Source: Tenebrio molitor
Taxonomy: Eukaryota; Arthropoda; Insecta; Coleoptera; Tenebrionidae
Reading direction: 5' to 3'
DNA: 64,000 bases
Assembly (NCBI RefSeq): GCF_963966145.1
Contig: NC_091052.1
Span: forward strand, 13,578,001 to 13,642,000
In this document: positions 49,459 to 60,089 of the stretch, piece by piece
How the letters are laid out: the number at the start of each line of letters is the position of its first letter
Numbering within the stretch: the stretch's first letter is position 1
Notes under the pieces: generated by a model
The model's input: the letters and a program-made list of their open reading frames with translations, nothing else
Databases searched by the model: none
What the model was told of the DNA's origin: nothing
Translations under genes and position numbers: made by a program

Positions 49459-50951
49459 CAGGGTCTCTATAAATGATTGTCTGGTCAAGCCAGCCTTGGA
49501 AAAAAATTTTACTGTTCCGCTTTTTTGAAACTGATGCCAAATTCTAGTTCGTTTTCACGGTCACTTTTGACATTAGTGACTGACGTTTCGTTTGCGCTTG
49601 TCAGTCGAGTTTTGGTTCCTTAACTTCCTTATATTCGTTTTATCGCAGTTAATCACAGTTAATATACACCAAAAATCAGTATTTTTCAATAAAAATTGCA
49701 AGTACGTCCGCTTTTAGAGGTAAATACACCGGCAAAATTTGTGAGGTTATGCTTTAATGTTTTATGTTTTATTTTAGCTTTATTTTCTTTACAATGGTTT
49801 ATTCTGTTGAACAGAACACGTTCATTGTTGTTTTTTACTTTCGAAATGGAAGGTTTAGTAATGGGGAATTATCTGTTTGTAAAAATGAATTCCATCAAAA
49901 TATCTGAACAACATTGTGAACAGATTTTTAACAATCAGAACAATTAGCAAGGGTAAATCATTAGGACGAGCACCAGTATCTGATGAAATACTCGAGGATT
50001 TGAAAGAAATGGTGGAAAAGACTCTACAGATATCCATAGCCTGTTTATCTCAACAATCTGGTGTACCACGATGCACTTGTCACAAAATCATTAAAAATAG
50101 GCTACAACTGCATCTTTATAAAATTAGTGTTGTACAAGAACTCCAACCTGCAGATTATCAAAGTTGTGTTTAATAATGTATTCAGTTTGAAAATCACCTC
50201 AATTTCATAATTTGGAGTGCTGAGAATCCACACCAATTTGTAGAGGCTCCTTTACATGTTTTGAAAATTGGTGTGTGGACCTGTGGATAGCAGTGTTGCT
50301 GTACCCTTACCTAAGAAATGCTGCAAAATATTTTTGAAAATAAATGAAGAATTGTCAAGTGTTTAGAAGTTAATGGGGGACATTCTCAATCTATTTTATA
50401 AAAAAATACCTATTTGTTATCGTTATTTAGTGTTGTAAATTATGTTGTTCAATACATTTGATTTTATTGAAAAACCAGTAAGACTAATTTGTTATGAAAA
50501 ACACTGTTATTTATATTGGAAGAAAAAATGGGAGTCAATACCATATTCGACAATTCAGTCTAGGTCGTATTTACCACTAGCATAAAACAAGAAATGTGAA
50601 AGCACTAAAGCAGACAAAAAGGCAGTACCAAGTATTGTATTGTGGTATACGGGGACAAGGTGTTCTCAATATTTATCTGTTTGGATTTGTTCTCATACCA
50701 ATTCCTGTACAGTGTGTGGCGGTACGATTGGGGGCAATAATTGTTCCCCTGTTGGTGTTGATATTAAATAATAAATACATTAATGTTAGCAAGAGTAAAG
50801 CACAGTTGAAACTTGTCTCTGGTTAAAAGCCAACAACCTAACCTGAAATCCTGAAAATGTGACATTCATTAATTGCCGAACAAAGCGGCACATTCAAAAT
50901 TTGACAACTTTCCATGGCTGGCTGGACCCGACAATCATTTATAGAGACCTG
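49459..50951 (+). mobile_element. 1.49-kb Tc1/mariner-type transposon, decayed
   Basis: The ends CAGGGTCTCTATAAATGATT and AATCATTTATAGAGACCTG begin inverted repeats of about 37 bp that extend to AGCCAGCC / GGCTGGCT, with TA duplicated at both sides. The length suits a Tc1/mariner-superfamily element. The interior holds broken transposase (separate entry). A deletion derivative lies at 4281-4475. Confidence 0.88.
49916..50295 (+). pseudogene. Broken Tc1/mariner-superfamily transposase
   Basis: The frame from 49916 carries a helix-turn-helix-like segment (SIACLSQQSGVPRCTCHKII) and then LHLYKISVVQELQPADYQS. The latter is typical of the 'LHPYKxxxVQELxPxDYxxR' block of insect IS630/Tc1/mariner-type transposases. 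The frame stops, and about 50 bp on another frame reads FIIWSAENPHQFVEAPLH and KIGVWTCG, matching the 'WSxENPHxxxExPLHxxKVGVWCA' block just after the second catalytic region. Several stops and shifts separate the pieces, and the catalytic aspartates cannot be traced. It is not functional. Confidence 0.75.
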
Positions 50952-50999
50952 TACATATGTACGAGTACCTACTATAAAAAAAAAACTTTGGAACTGTCA

Positions 51000-52060
51000 T
51001 AGATTTTCACGGGAAGAATCGAATCTCTTCAACAACCAAGAAAATTAAAAATATGTGATTTCAAAATGGTGGAGGCGGTAAAAAACAAAATAAAAAATCG
51101 ACTCCTTGTCTACTTTTTGAATTGGGAGGTAAATAAACATTACCGCAAATCTCTATCTCTTCTAATAAAACCAAGAAAATTAAAAAAACATAAACTAGCC
51201 AAAACTGAATAGGGAATTCCACAATTTTTCTTAGAAAGCAAAATAATTGCCCCAATCCTCTCACGTATTCTTAAACACTAGATAAATTTAAAATGTTACA
51301 GGTTCTTGAAACATTACATCTAATGTGTATCTTTATATATTTCTAACACATTTCATTATAAATTTTAAACTGTATTTATAAAAAATTCAAAAATGGAAAA
51401 ATTCCCTATTCATTTTTGCCTAGTTTATAATCAAAAATGGTGGATGCGCCAAAAATTAAAAAAAAATCGCATGTTTTTTATTTTTTGAACTGGGAAGTAC
51501 AATGGCCGGCAAAAAAAATTAGCCATCACTTTTGTGTTACGTCAAAATCCAAATGTGTAATTAATGCTTTTTTGACAATGACATTTAAATGGCTAATTTT
51601 TTTTGCCGGCCATTGTACGTTGATTGCCTTTTATAAATTATAACATGCGGACTGGGGAATCGAATAAAAAAAATTGCAAATATCTAGGTCTCTTCTAACA
51701 ACCGAGAAAATAAAAAATATATAATTTAAATATGGTGGATGCGCCAAAAATCCAAAAAAAATCGTCACCTTTTCTATTTTTTGAATTTTGATTAAAATTG
51801 ATAAATTTGTTATAGATTTTGACGTGAGTAATCGAATTTAAAAAATCACAAATCTCTATCTCTTCTAACAACCTAGAAAACCATAAATATGTGATTTAAA
51901 AATGGTGGATGCGTCAAAATGCAAAAGAAAAAATCGACATATTTTCTATTTTTCGAATTGAGGAGTAAGTCGGCTGTCTGTCAAAGATTTTGTTGTGAAG
52001 GAATCGAATAAAAAATATCGCACATCTCTATAAGTCATTCAAAAAAACTCCCGACATTTT
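51000..52060 (+). repeat. Core-motif tandem repeat, array 6 (second unit type)
   Basis: Cores lie at 51066 (ATGGTGGAGGCGG), 51437 and 51732 (both exact) and 51902 (ATGGTGGATGCGTC). With the inserted MITE removed, spacings are 371 (two periods), 177 and 170 bp. The unit body differs from arrays 2-3: CACAAATCTCTATCTCTTCT, AACAACC(A/T)AGAAAA, an AAATATGTGATTT phrase, the core, then a TTTCTATTTTTTGAATTG phrase. So the same core sits in an unrelated monomer. Decayed relatives continue at 53290 and 53570-53700. Confidence 0.85.
51500..51615. mobile_element. 116-bp MITE with near-perfect 27-29-bp inverted repeats
   Basis: CAATGGCCGGCAAAAAAAAT at the left is exactly inverted at the right (ATTTTTTTTGCCGGCCATTG), continuing through TAGCCAT/ATGGCTA, with TA on both sides. 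It interrupts one unit of the core-motif array right after TTTTTGAACTGGGAAG. It is younger than the array and little eroded. Confidence 0.92.
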
Positions 52061-52196
52061 TGACATTTCGAATTTCTCAAAATGATATCATTAATGGTAA
52101 TCTTTTGAAAGTTGTGTCGGTAATAGGATGATTAGGTCTTATGTACAGCAGTTAAAACATTAGGTGGTTAGTATCCGGCCTTCAAATAAATATATA

Positions 52197-52905
52197 CCGG
52201 GACATTTTTTTATAGTATTGCCGTTATAACTTTTTATCTGCTCCGCCCACTAAAATTGACCAATCAGAATCAAAGCCAGATTCAATCTGTATACTTTTTC
52301 ATCACATTTGCCACGTAAAAAAGTTAAGGTTAGAATTTTGCTGTCAAGTCCACAATTATTGTTTTAGGTTCTAAAAAATAAAATGTCATTAAGACAATTC
52401 GAATGTCAGACATTATTACTGTGTAAATCAGATCGTCTTAACAACCTAATTGATTGGTAACTAAGAAAATGAAATGGGCGGGGCAGATAAAATGTTACGT
52501 TGTCCTTAGTATAATACTGAACATTGCCCATACTTATTCCCTATGTTCAGTTTTAAAAAACACAGGTCAATGCATGTATGTAATCACGTAACCAAGATAA
52601 CGAAAATAAGTACTTGACAGTTTAACAAAATGGTCAAGTTGTTTGAAGAAAAAAGTACTCATAATGCACTTATTTCATGGTAATTAGACCATTAGAAATG
52701 TGCGTAACATTTCCAATACAACACAACATGATAGACCAATTTCATCAATCGGAACAAATTTTAACACTATTGCAAAATTTCGACCATTTTTACAGGTCGT
52801 GTATAATTGGTTGCATAGCAACTCACAATGCATTGATCTGTGTTTTTTAAAATTGAACATAGGGAATTAGTATGGCCTATGTTCAGTGTTAAAAAAATGT
52901 CCCGG
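52197..52905. mobile_element. Composite inverted-repeat element, 709 bp
   Basis: The outer ends CCGGGACATTTTTTTA and TAAAAAAATGTCCCGG are flanked by TA. Inside, one inverted pair (ATCTGCTCCGCCCA near 52238, TGGGCGGGGCAGAT near 52474) makes a first foldback. A second pair (ACTGAACAT...TTCCCTATGTTCAG at 52516, CTGAACATAGGGAA...ATGTTCAGT ending 52887) makes another of about 372 bp, with arms of about 60 bp. It is either two MITEs nested in or joined to a third, or one MITE with compound termini. Confidence 0.75.
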
Positions 52906-53790
52906 TATTTAGCGTAGGCATAGGCGACATTCTAATTCTGTTAACAGTGTAAAGTAATTTTTGTAGGTAACCAATTATTCTCCGGAGTTACACAGGTTAC
53001 ATAGTAAGCTTTTTTCCAATTTCATATTGTCATATTCCGTGGAGGGGGAATAGGGAGAATGCACTACAAAAATTAAAAATATTTTCTAACCTAATTTTAT
53101 TTCGTTAAAATGTCAGACGTTTCTTGTGTTGCAAACAATTGAATTTCCATAGGTTGCTCTAAATATAAATTTATTTGAAGGCCCGTTACTTACTTATGAA
53201 ATAAACAAATAATTTACGTATAAAATTGCAAATGACAGCAGATATTACGCGAGTTTTCTGAATAATCATCTCTCTCTCTCTTTTAGAAAGCGAGAAAATG
53301 GTAAAAGCGCCAAAAAATATAAAAGAAAAAAATCTCCATCTTACATCAAAACTGACTAGCGTAACATGACAAAAAACACGCTTTTTGCAGTGCGCTACTG
53401 ATAACAGCCAATTCATTAGCTTCTTCAATTTATTCCCGCAGTTTGCAAACAATTTTTACGAACATTTCAAAATAAGATTTCTCGAACATGATAATTGATA
53501 AGACAAAGAATTTTGTTTCGCATTTTTTCAGGGTACCACGAATAGAGACAACACACAAAAATCTTTAAAAAAATCACAAATCTATCTCTTCTAACAGAGA
53601 AAATTGAAAATTTGTAGTTCAAAAAGTGTAGAGGTGTCAACAATTAAAAAATCACTATCTTGTCTATTTCTCAAATTCGGGAGTACGTTGAGTTATACAA
53701 AATCAATTATTCTTTAAATTCTGCCCTGCAAACTAAACCAAACTAGATACAAATTAGCACATTGGCCAACAGTTTTTATTATCGTCAAAT
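52906..53790. repeat. AT-rich block with decayed core-motif units
   Basis: A core-like ATGGTAAAAGCGCC at 53298 and the phrase ATCACAAATCTATCTCTTCT (53570) followed by AGAAAATTGAAAATTTGTAG belong to the array 6 unit type. A short (TC)n run lies at 53269-53280. Nothing coding was recognised. Confidence 0.5.
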
Positions 53791-53954
53791 ACCGGGTGAC
53801 TTTTAATGATTTAAACAAATTTAGTAGGTTGGCACGCCCGAATAATTGGTACGCCTAGTCATTTGTCAAAGTTTCTAAAGTGGACTCAAGCTGCAAAAAA
53901 CCACGGATGAAAAATTAGGTTGGTATTAGCTGTCATCGAGTTTTTGACGAATCA

Positions 53955-54845
53955 ATATTGCTAAAGTCCGTGTAATACCCTAAGGCAGTAAAATATCCTT
54001 GTCTAACATAAAAATTTTGGATGAAACGGACAACTACAAAAAAAAAACGTATCTCTGCTAGATCAATGGAATCTTGTTGTAGGCTGTTTCCTAAAAAACG
54101 CCGCAAACGGTGGCTCCGTTATTTATTATCCGATTTTAATAAACAAAAGAAGCAATACAAAACACTACAAAATGGCTTAATTTTTTATTTTTTTCAACAT
54201 TAACTGTTATGTCAAATAAGCGTCACTTTGTTTTTTAAATGGAAACATGTATATATTTTTTTTATTCTGGTAGAGAATTTTTTTCTGATTTCAATGATGT
54301 CTAACTTTTGTGCAATAAAAATTCAAGAAAATAAATAAAAAGTTTTATTACGTTACGATGTTTTATTAATAAATTTGAAGAAAAAAAACCAAGCATGCCG
54401 TGGGAAAACAATGACAATGTGTGTACAGTAAATAACGGAGTTACGGCTTGCGGCGTTATTATGCGTAACATACGGTGTGATCAAGAATTAGTGAATCTGT
54501 TGGTAACAATGAAATTTACAAAGGTCAAAGGATCAAAGGTTCATTTTTGTAATAGCATTAAACATAACTGGGATACCCAAAAATGTTTTTAATGTCGTAT
54601 CAATTTAAAAAATCCGCTCAGTGACAATTACAAGACAAAAAAACACCAGTACTTTTCGGTTGTTTCATTGCCAGGAGACTGTCATTGTTGATCACGCTGT
54701 ATTATCATGCACATAAATTATTGCCAGCAGACTGTCATTGTTGATCACGCTGTATTATCATGCACATAAATTTTATAATTAAAAATATATGCTTTCATTC
54801 TATTGACTTGGGGTATTACACATGGACTAAGTATAGCATTGCTGT
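53955..54845. mobile_element. Nested element with weak inverted ends and small basic ORF
   Basis: AATATTGCTAAAGTCCGTGT...AATACCC near 53957 is inverted near 54812-54845 (GGGTATTACAC...GGACTAAGTATAGCATT). Inside, 54021-54203 encodes 60 residues with KKRRKRWLRYLLSDFNKQKK, which faintly recalls the RRWWVRP...RR start of PIF/Harbinger transposases; no nuclease domain follows. The identity is tentative. Confidence 0.4.
54667..54772 (+). repeat. 53-bp tandem duplication
   Basis: A 53-bp segment beginning ATTGCCAG(G/C)AGACTGTCAT is repeated head to tail with a single difference (54667-54719, 54720-54772). The near-identity marks a recent duplication. Confidence 0.93.
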
Positions 54846-54961
54846 AATTTAAATCTATTTATGCTGCACCTAACCTCAAATAAATAATTACTAAAAAGTT
54901 ACTAAAAACGGCCGCTATAAAATTCACACTAACGAAACTTCTGTTGCATACTGCAACTATA

Positions 54962-55461
54962 GGTCGTGCCAAAACCAAATAACGACCAAGACTGCATTCT
55001 ATCCAGAAAACCAACCGACAACGTTGTGTGCAATTGCGGTCACGGAATTTTGGCCGTCACTTTCATGTCAATTTAAAAAAAAATTGATATAGTCCGTGCT
55101 TTATTGTCATTAACTCATTATGATTGACTTTTGGAATTGAAATCCAAAAATTTGCCATTTGTCACGTCACTCACTCAAAAAGCTGCGAACATGCCACCAA
55201 TACCTTATTTCAATAAAGTGCAGCTAACATCCCCGTTTTCATGCAAGTTAATCACAAATTACAAGTCTTGGAATAGCAGCAAATGAGATTACGAATACGT
55301 AAGAGCCGCTTTACATCTCATGACAATGAAATGACAAGTGACGGCCACAATTCTGTAGATCTGATTAGTCTAGCAACCTAGTAATATCAAAACTGCCTAA
55401 GTGAATTTTGTTTTCACCAACTTAATTCAACATGTGGTGGTCATTTGGTTTTGGCATGGCA
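54962..55461. mobile_element. About 500-bp foldback MITE
   Basis: The outer arms GTCGTGCCAAAACCAAAT and ATTTGGTTTTGGCATGGC and the inner arms GGCCGTCACTTTCATGTCA (55053) and TGACAAGTGACGGCC (55332) are inverted in the correct order. This indicates long imperfect inverted repeats. No coding frame was seen. Confidence 0.65.
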
Positions 55462-55559
55462 AGAATAGTTTTACTTTGGAGTAAAACAATCTTAAATTTT
55501 TGTAATTTTTCTAAAAAATGAAACGGCAACGTAGCTAGCGTAGTATTTTGTTACTGTGG

Positions 55560-55707
55560 ATATGCAGGCTGCTAGGAATTGAACAAAATTAAAGTGCATA
55601 TATCTTCTTCAGGAAGAGCGAATTTTTTTTCTAAGTATTTACGAGCTCCACTGGGTCCTTCCCTACCACGCTCTGAATTCGGAATTCGCCAATTTTGAAA
55701 CACCCTG
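55560..55707 (-). mobile_element. Single end of another TA-flanked transposon
   Basis: Read on the minus strand it begins TA then CAGGGTGTTTCAAAATTGGC, the style of a Tc1/mariner-type end. The partner end was not found, so this is a truncated copy whose left limit is uncertain. Confidence 0.5.
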
Positions 55708-55723
55708 TATAGTCACCTAACAC

Positions 55724-56114
55724 TATAGTATAATTCAGAATAAATGGCATCGCGGTAGGCGTTGATTCTCTAAAGTGAGCTTTATGTTATGTCAAAAAAA
55801 TTAATAAACATGTCAAACCGTCATTACTTTATTCTGAGGTTATACGTTACATAATTTTGACATGGTTTTCACCCACAGCAGAGATAACCCCCAGACAAAT
55901 AATACACTTTTCATAAATGAAACAAGGAAATTCGAAATACTTATAACAAGAAAATAAACACAAAACGATTTCAATGATAATATCAAGGCCAAATTAAAAG
56001 CGAAGGTTACCAACAGCGTCGAAACTAGGGTATTATTAGCAAGGGTCTTGCTGCCAACGTAAATTTGAATTTCCAACGCCTACCGAGATGCCACTTATTC
56101 TGAATTATAATATA
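55724..56114. mobile_element. 391-bp MITE
   Basis: TATAATTCAGAATAA(A/G)TGGC and CGGTAGGCGTTG at the left are inverted at the right (CAACGCCTACCG, TTATTCTGAATTATA), giving arms of about 41 bp. The 78-codon minus-strand frame inside is incidental. It abuts the next MITE at 56114. Confidence 0.85.
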
Positions 56115-56608
56115 AAGTTGACTCAAGTTGCAAAAAACCACTTTGCATTTGCAACAGCACTTTTAGGGTGTTAAGTAACCAGTAGGGGTGTCTTTCTCCC
56201 ACCCCCAACTTAGCTTATATAACCACTGACGAGAGCCGTCCGAGCACTGTCCGTCTCTCTGTCACCACTCTGTCTTTACCTGTACCATACCTTTTGTAAC
56301 ACAACACAACACGAGACAATATACATTTGTTAAGTTATACATTCCGAGTACATCATTTATACCTCATCATCAAACCAGCAAACCACACATAGGGCATTAG
56401 TCATTTGAAATTACTTTAAAACTGTACTTATACGGAAAATATTCAATCCAAACTATGATTTTCTGGTCCCTTTGTGCTTTTATTTGTTTCAAAAATATGA
56501 AAAAAGTGCTGTTGCAAATGACAAGTGGTTTTTTGCAACTTGAGTCAACTATATGTAAATTTTCGAAGGTCAGTTGCAAAGTGGTTTTTTGCAACTTGAG
56601 TCAACTTT
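56115..56608. mobile_element. MITE of the TTGACTCAAGTTGC family, copy A (split by an LTR)
   Basis: It starts AAGTTGACTCAAGTTGC and ends GCAACTTGAGTCAACTTT. The middle (TCATTTGAAATTACTTTAAA...ATTCAATCCAAACTATGATT) matches copies at 62.3-63.3 kb. It is split by a 221-bp solo LTR, and its right end is duplicated (56530-56551 and 56580-56608). Uninterrupted length would be about 235 bp. Confidence 0.85.
56169..56389 (+). mobile_element. Solo LTR, 221 bp, with 5-bp target duplication
   Basis: It starts TGTTAAGTAACC, ends AACCACACA, and is flanked by TAGGG on both sides (56164-56168, 56390-56394). The uninterrupted MITE copies show the empty site. It contains TATATAA (about 56217) and a CGTCTCTCTGTC start-site-like stretch, as expected for an LTR promoter. 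TG...CA ends, 5-bp duplication and small size fit a Copia-type LTR. Its single copy means the internal region was lost by LTR-LTR recombination. Strand follows the TATA position and is tentative. Confidence 0.85.
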
Positions 56609-56784
56609 AGATTAGGATTTTTGCAAATTAATAAGTCGTGATAATGACAATTTGATCAATTTTGACTTTTGAACTGTCATATTTGAATTTGACAGTTAAG
56701 TGTACCTACTAACTACTAACATAAAATTGTAAATGTGTTGCCAATCGAACAAAAATAATTTCAATTATTAAAAGTCACCCGGTA

Positions 56785-59700
56785 TCTACATGGCATAATT
56801 ATCAACCACACACGCATTGATTTTGTTTTTTGACACATTGTATAGTTTTTAACTTGTTCATCCCCTATTACGTTACAACGATAATTACGGCGGCATAAAA
56901 TTCCACAATTCAAGGCTTTTAACAAACCTTCCCTAATTGGTAGCGCCATTATTTTCCCAAAACAAACAACCACGACCTCTGCTTGCACCTATCTGCAAAA
57001 ACATGCAAAATCGTGCGTGCAAACCCGGACGCCATATCGCACCAATTAAAAATGTATCTCTGTGCCACATCCCCAGTGGAGCCGTGGCAAAAGATTTGTA
57101 AACGTCACGAACTGCACCGTCCTGCACTTTCCAGAACAGGCGAGCATCGTCAATCTTTCAAAATTACGTCCGGCCGACTATTAAAATTCAAACAAGAAAA
57201 CCCGGATAACGGGGATATTGAACAGTTCGGTGTGAAGCTGCAGAGGAGCGCAAGATAGGTGCGTCATACCTGAACCAAACAGTATATTCGGATTATGAGA
57301 CAGGGTACGTCGCCACATAAAAGTTTTGTTGGTCGCTTTTCCGGATAAATTCTTGTTATAGTCGGAGAAATGCAAATGCATTTGCACATTTTTCGCGTAA
57401 ATCAGCAGCACAAAACATATGTTGTCGGTACAAAGAACGCATTAGATTACATTCATTGTATTTTCAGTTATTTCTTGTCCCGTGAGACCGCCGCGCGCCG
57501 GTTTCGCCACCCATAAATCTGCAAAGTTATCGGTAAAAAGCTAAATAATGCGTTCTTTGCACAATCGGAAGAGATGGTGTTCCTCCGGCGAAATAATTCC
57601 TGCGCTCCTTGTCCTCGTGCAGGTGACGGATCAGTCTCGTCGAAGGAGAATTACGACTGCCTCTTGCATAATGGGCCGCTAATCTGCTTTCAAACAGATT
57701 ATCAATTATTAATCGAACCCTAAAAGCGAGCTTAACATGTTCCATTAATGACGCGGACATTTTTAATGTGCACCATAGACGAAGATATAATTTGTATGTA
57801 AATTGTAAACTTGTGGATGTTCAAACATAAAACCCATCAGTATGGATGAATACTTCATTAGTGTTAATCAGAAACAGTAAAAAGCTTTCATAAATATCAT
57901 GGGAGGACGCCAGAAATGAACACATTGGTCCATCGAGCCCGAGGGCCGACAAGCGGGAACTGAACGTGATTTATAGATGGACGGAACCAAATTAAAAAAC
58001 TCTGGATGTTTATATATTGGGAGCTAGTTATGCGATAAAAAATTATTTAACCCTGCGATGTTTACTTCGCCGCAAAAATTGCAATTCCTGGTCAGCCAGC
58101 CTTAAAATGTTGTAAAACAAAAACACCACAGGCAGAATCGAAGATGTTCGGGAGTATTTAAGGGTTTTTTGTTTGTGTTGTTTGACGGGAAAGGAACGCC
58201 GCGTGAATTTTCATGCGGCAAAATAAATCAGGCTGATGTCCCAGACGAAGTTGCGACGATAAAGCATCGCACAATGTCGCAAGAGCAAAACTATGAACGT
58301 CACGCTCAACATCTATCGCTTAAATGTGTTTTAAGCAGATAATTAGATTATGAAGAAACACGACGCAAGAATTAGACGTAGATTTTAATTTAATGGGCCG
58401 CCGAACCGGCACATCCGTCATATTAAGAATGAATTTATATTTGCAAACGTGAGTGTGAGGTCGGACGCACCACCAAGATGTCGCCAAGTTTCCTCACAAT
58501 TTGCTTATTAATATTTGCCAGGACTAAACAGTTTAGCATGTAAATCACATCGTACTCGGCGACGCTTGAATATTCATATTAAACGCACTTCGCATGCACA
58601 CTTCCGCATTCGCATGTCTGCTGTTCCAATTAACCAATAGATTTAATTAATCTCGCGTCGCGCGTACCTACTCGCTTTTTGCGCCGGCCAAAGTGGCGTC
58701 TTGGCTAGCTTCGGCGCGATTATTAATCGAGGGCATTTGTTTGGCGTTGTTGCGACCTGTAAAACAAAGAATTCGAGGGAGATAAAAGTGGGAATGGAAT
58801 TAATGGCCTCGATTAAACGAGGCTCTTGGTAATTTTATGGTCGATTAAAGGTAAATGTCAGGTGAACCAACACGTGACGCGTTTCGGAGTTTTTACGGCG
58901 ACATCTTCCGTGAATTGTAAAAAATTGAAGGCGCGGATCGAGTCAGGAGAGCGACAAGAGTGACAAATCGAGTCATCTGGCCGGAGACAGCTGCACCCCT
59001 CGACTTCATCTGTTTTCATCTTGGGTGCTACTCTCGGTTTCATGGATTGCTTATTTTCTACTTCAGCCCATAATTTATGTATGAGCTCAAATGGTCTTGA
59101 ATTTCAAATTAAACTAAGTGTGCTTTTTCAATTTTCTGACGTTTTCCGTGACAAAAACGCTGCATTTGTTGCCACACGCTGCTCAGATATGCAGCGAGAT
59201 GCTAATGCATGCATAATTACTTATTCTGGTGAATTTTTTAGCACACCCCTTCTGTGCATAATTCACCACATTGATTTTTAAATCTTCTTGTCGTTCTGTT
59301 CGTTGTAAAACGCGACATCTTCCGACACCTGTCACTTTTAAAATTTGACAGTTGACACGACGTTGAGTTGAACATGTCTCAGACGTGACTTCGAGGGACC
59401 ACAGGTTTATTATTTAGGCAAAATTTACTTTTATTCCTTCACAATAAAAAGTGCTTCTTCATTGAGACAAAATTCAAAACAATATAAAAATAACTTTACG
59501 TGCATTCATTAAAATCAAAAAATTATTCATTATCGAGTGAGAAGAGTGGCCACCGAAATCTCAAGTGCAATTTCTTTAAACTGTTGACCACCTCTAGTCA
59601 CTCACAATAGGTCATGACCAGCTCCAATTTTGGTTTTGACACAAACTCTTTCCTAACAACTTTAATAGCTGAAATTTTCAGCTGCCGATCTGTGAATTTT

Positions 59701-59990
59701 ATCAAGAACAACTAGAACTCATTTTGGGCTATGTGAGAGCGGTAGGTCTACATATCTAGCTGAATAATCATTCAGGATCAGGCTGCAAGAACATAACCTC
59801 AAAATACCGTATAAATCCGGAACGAGAAGTGAAACGGTCACCTTTCCCAGTTTTAGCTTCTCGTCTCTACGTCGCTAACATTTTTCAACTTAATAATATT
59901 TTCTTCTTTGCAATTAATAATTCGTTGTCTTGCCACATTAAATCCCAAATACTAGGGAATTTCTTGCCGCCAGGTTGCCGCTATATCGGT
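56785..59990. other. Single-copy non-coding stretch upstream of HAUS6
   Basis: GC-balanced DNA from 56950 to 59300, AT-rich afterwards. Short overlapping frames at 56933-57760 and 58858-59281 lack family matches. TGACAGTTGACA at 59346-59357 is shared with the HAUS6 promoter. Confidence 0.5.
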
Positions 59991-59992
59991 GA

Positions 59993-60050
59993 TGACAGTT
60001 AATAATGATTGTTTATGTGTTTGACAGTTGACGCATTCATCAGATTTGAA
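59993..60050 (+). promoter_or_regulatory. Probable HAUS6 promoter
   Basis: It contains TGACAGTTAATA and TGACAGTTGACG (60022-60033), then an initiator-like TTCATCAGATTTG at about 60037-60049. The predicted first exon would run from there to the donor at 60090. No TATA box is seen. Confidence 0.4.
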
Positions 60051-60089
60051 TTCTTCTCTTTAATTCTTTATTAATAACGTTTCCGAAAG

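Larger units (their letters stand above)
53792..56782. mobile_element. About 3-kb inverted-repeat element filled with nested insertions
   Basis: The ends CCGGGTGACTTTTAAT and ATTAAAAGTCACCCGG are inverted, with similarity to about 45 bp, and both abut TA. Nearly all of the interior is occupied by other elements listed separately, so the host was probably only a few hundred bp. A stray MITE end (GGACTCAAGCTGCAAAAAAC, 53882) also lies inside. It is possible, but less likely, that the two ends come from separate insertions. Confidence 0.65.

Noticed and set aside
7851..51643. Short proteins starting Met-Val-Asp-Ala-Pro from the repeated core
   Set aside because: The frame after the core is not conserved between copies, so the repeated core is not a coding signal.
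54021..54203. Firm assignment of the basic 60-residue ORF to PIF/Harbinger
   Set aside because: Only one short Arg/Trp-rich segment resembles that family and the weak ends do not show a 3-bp target duplication.
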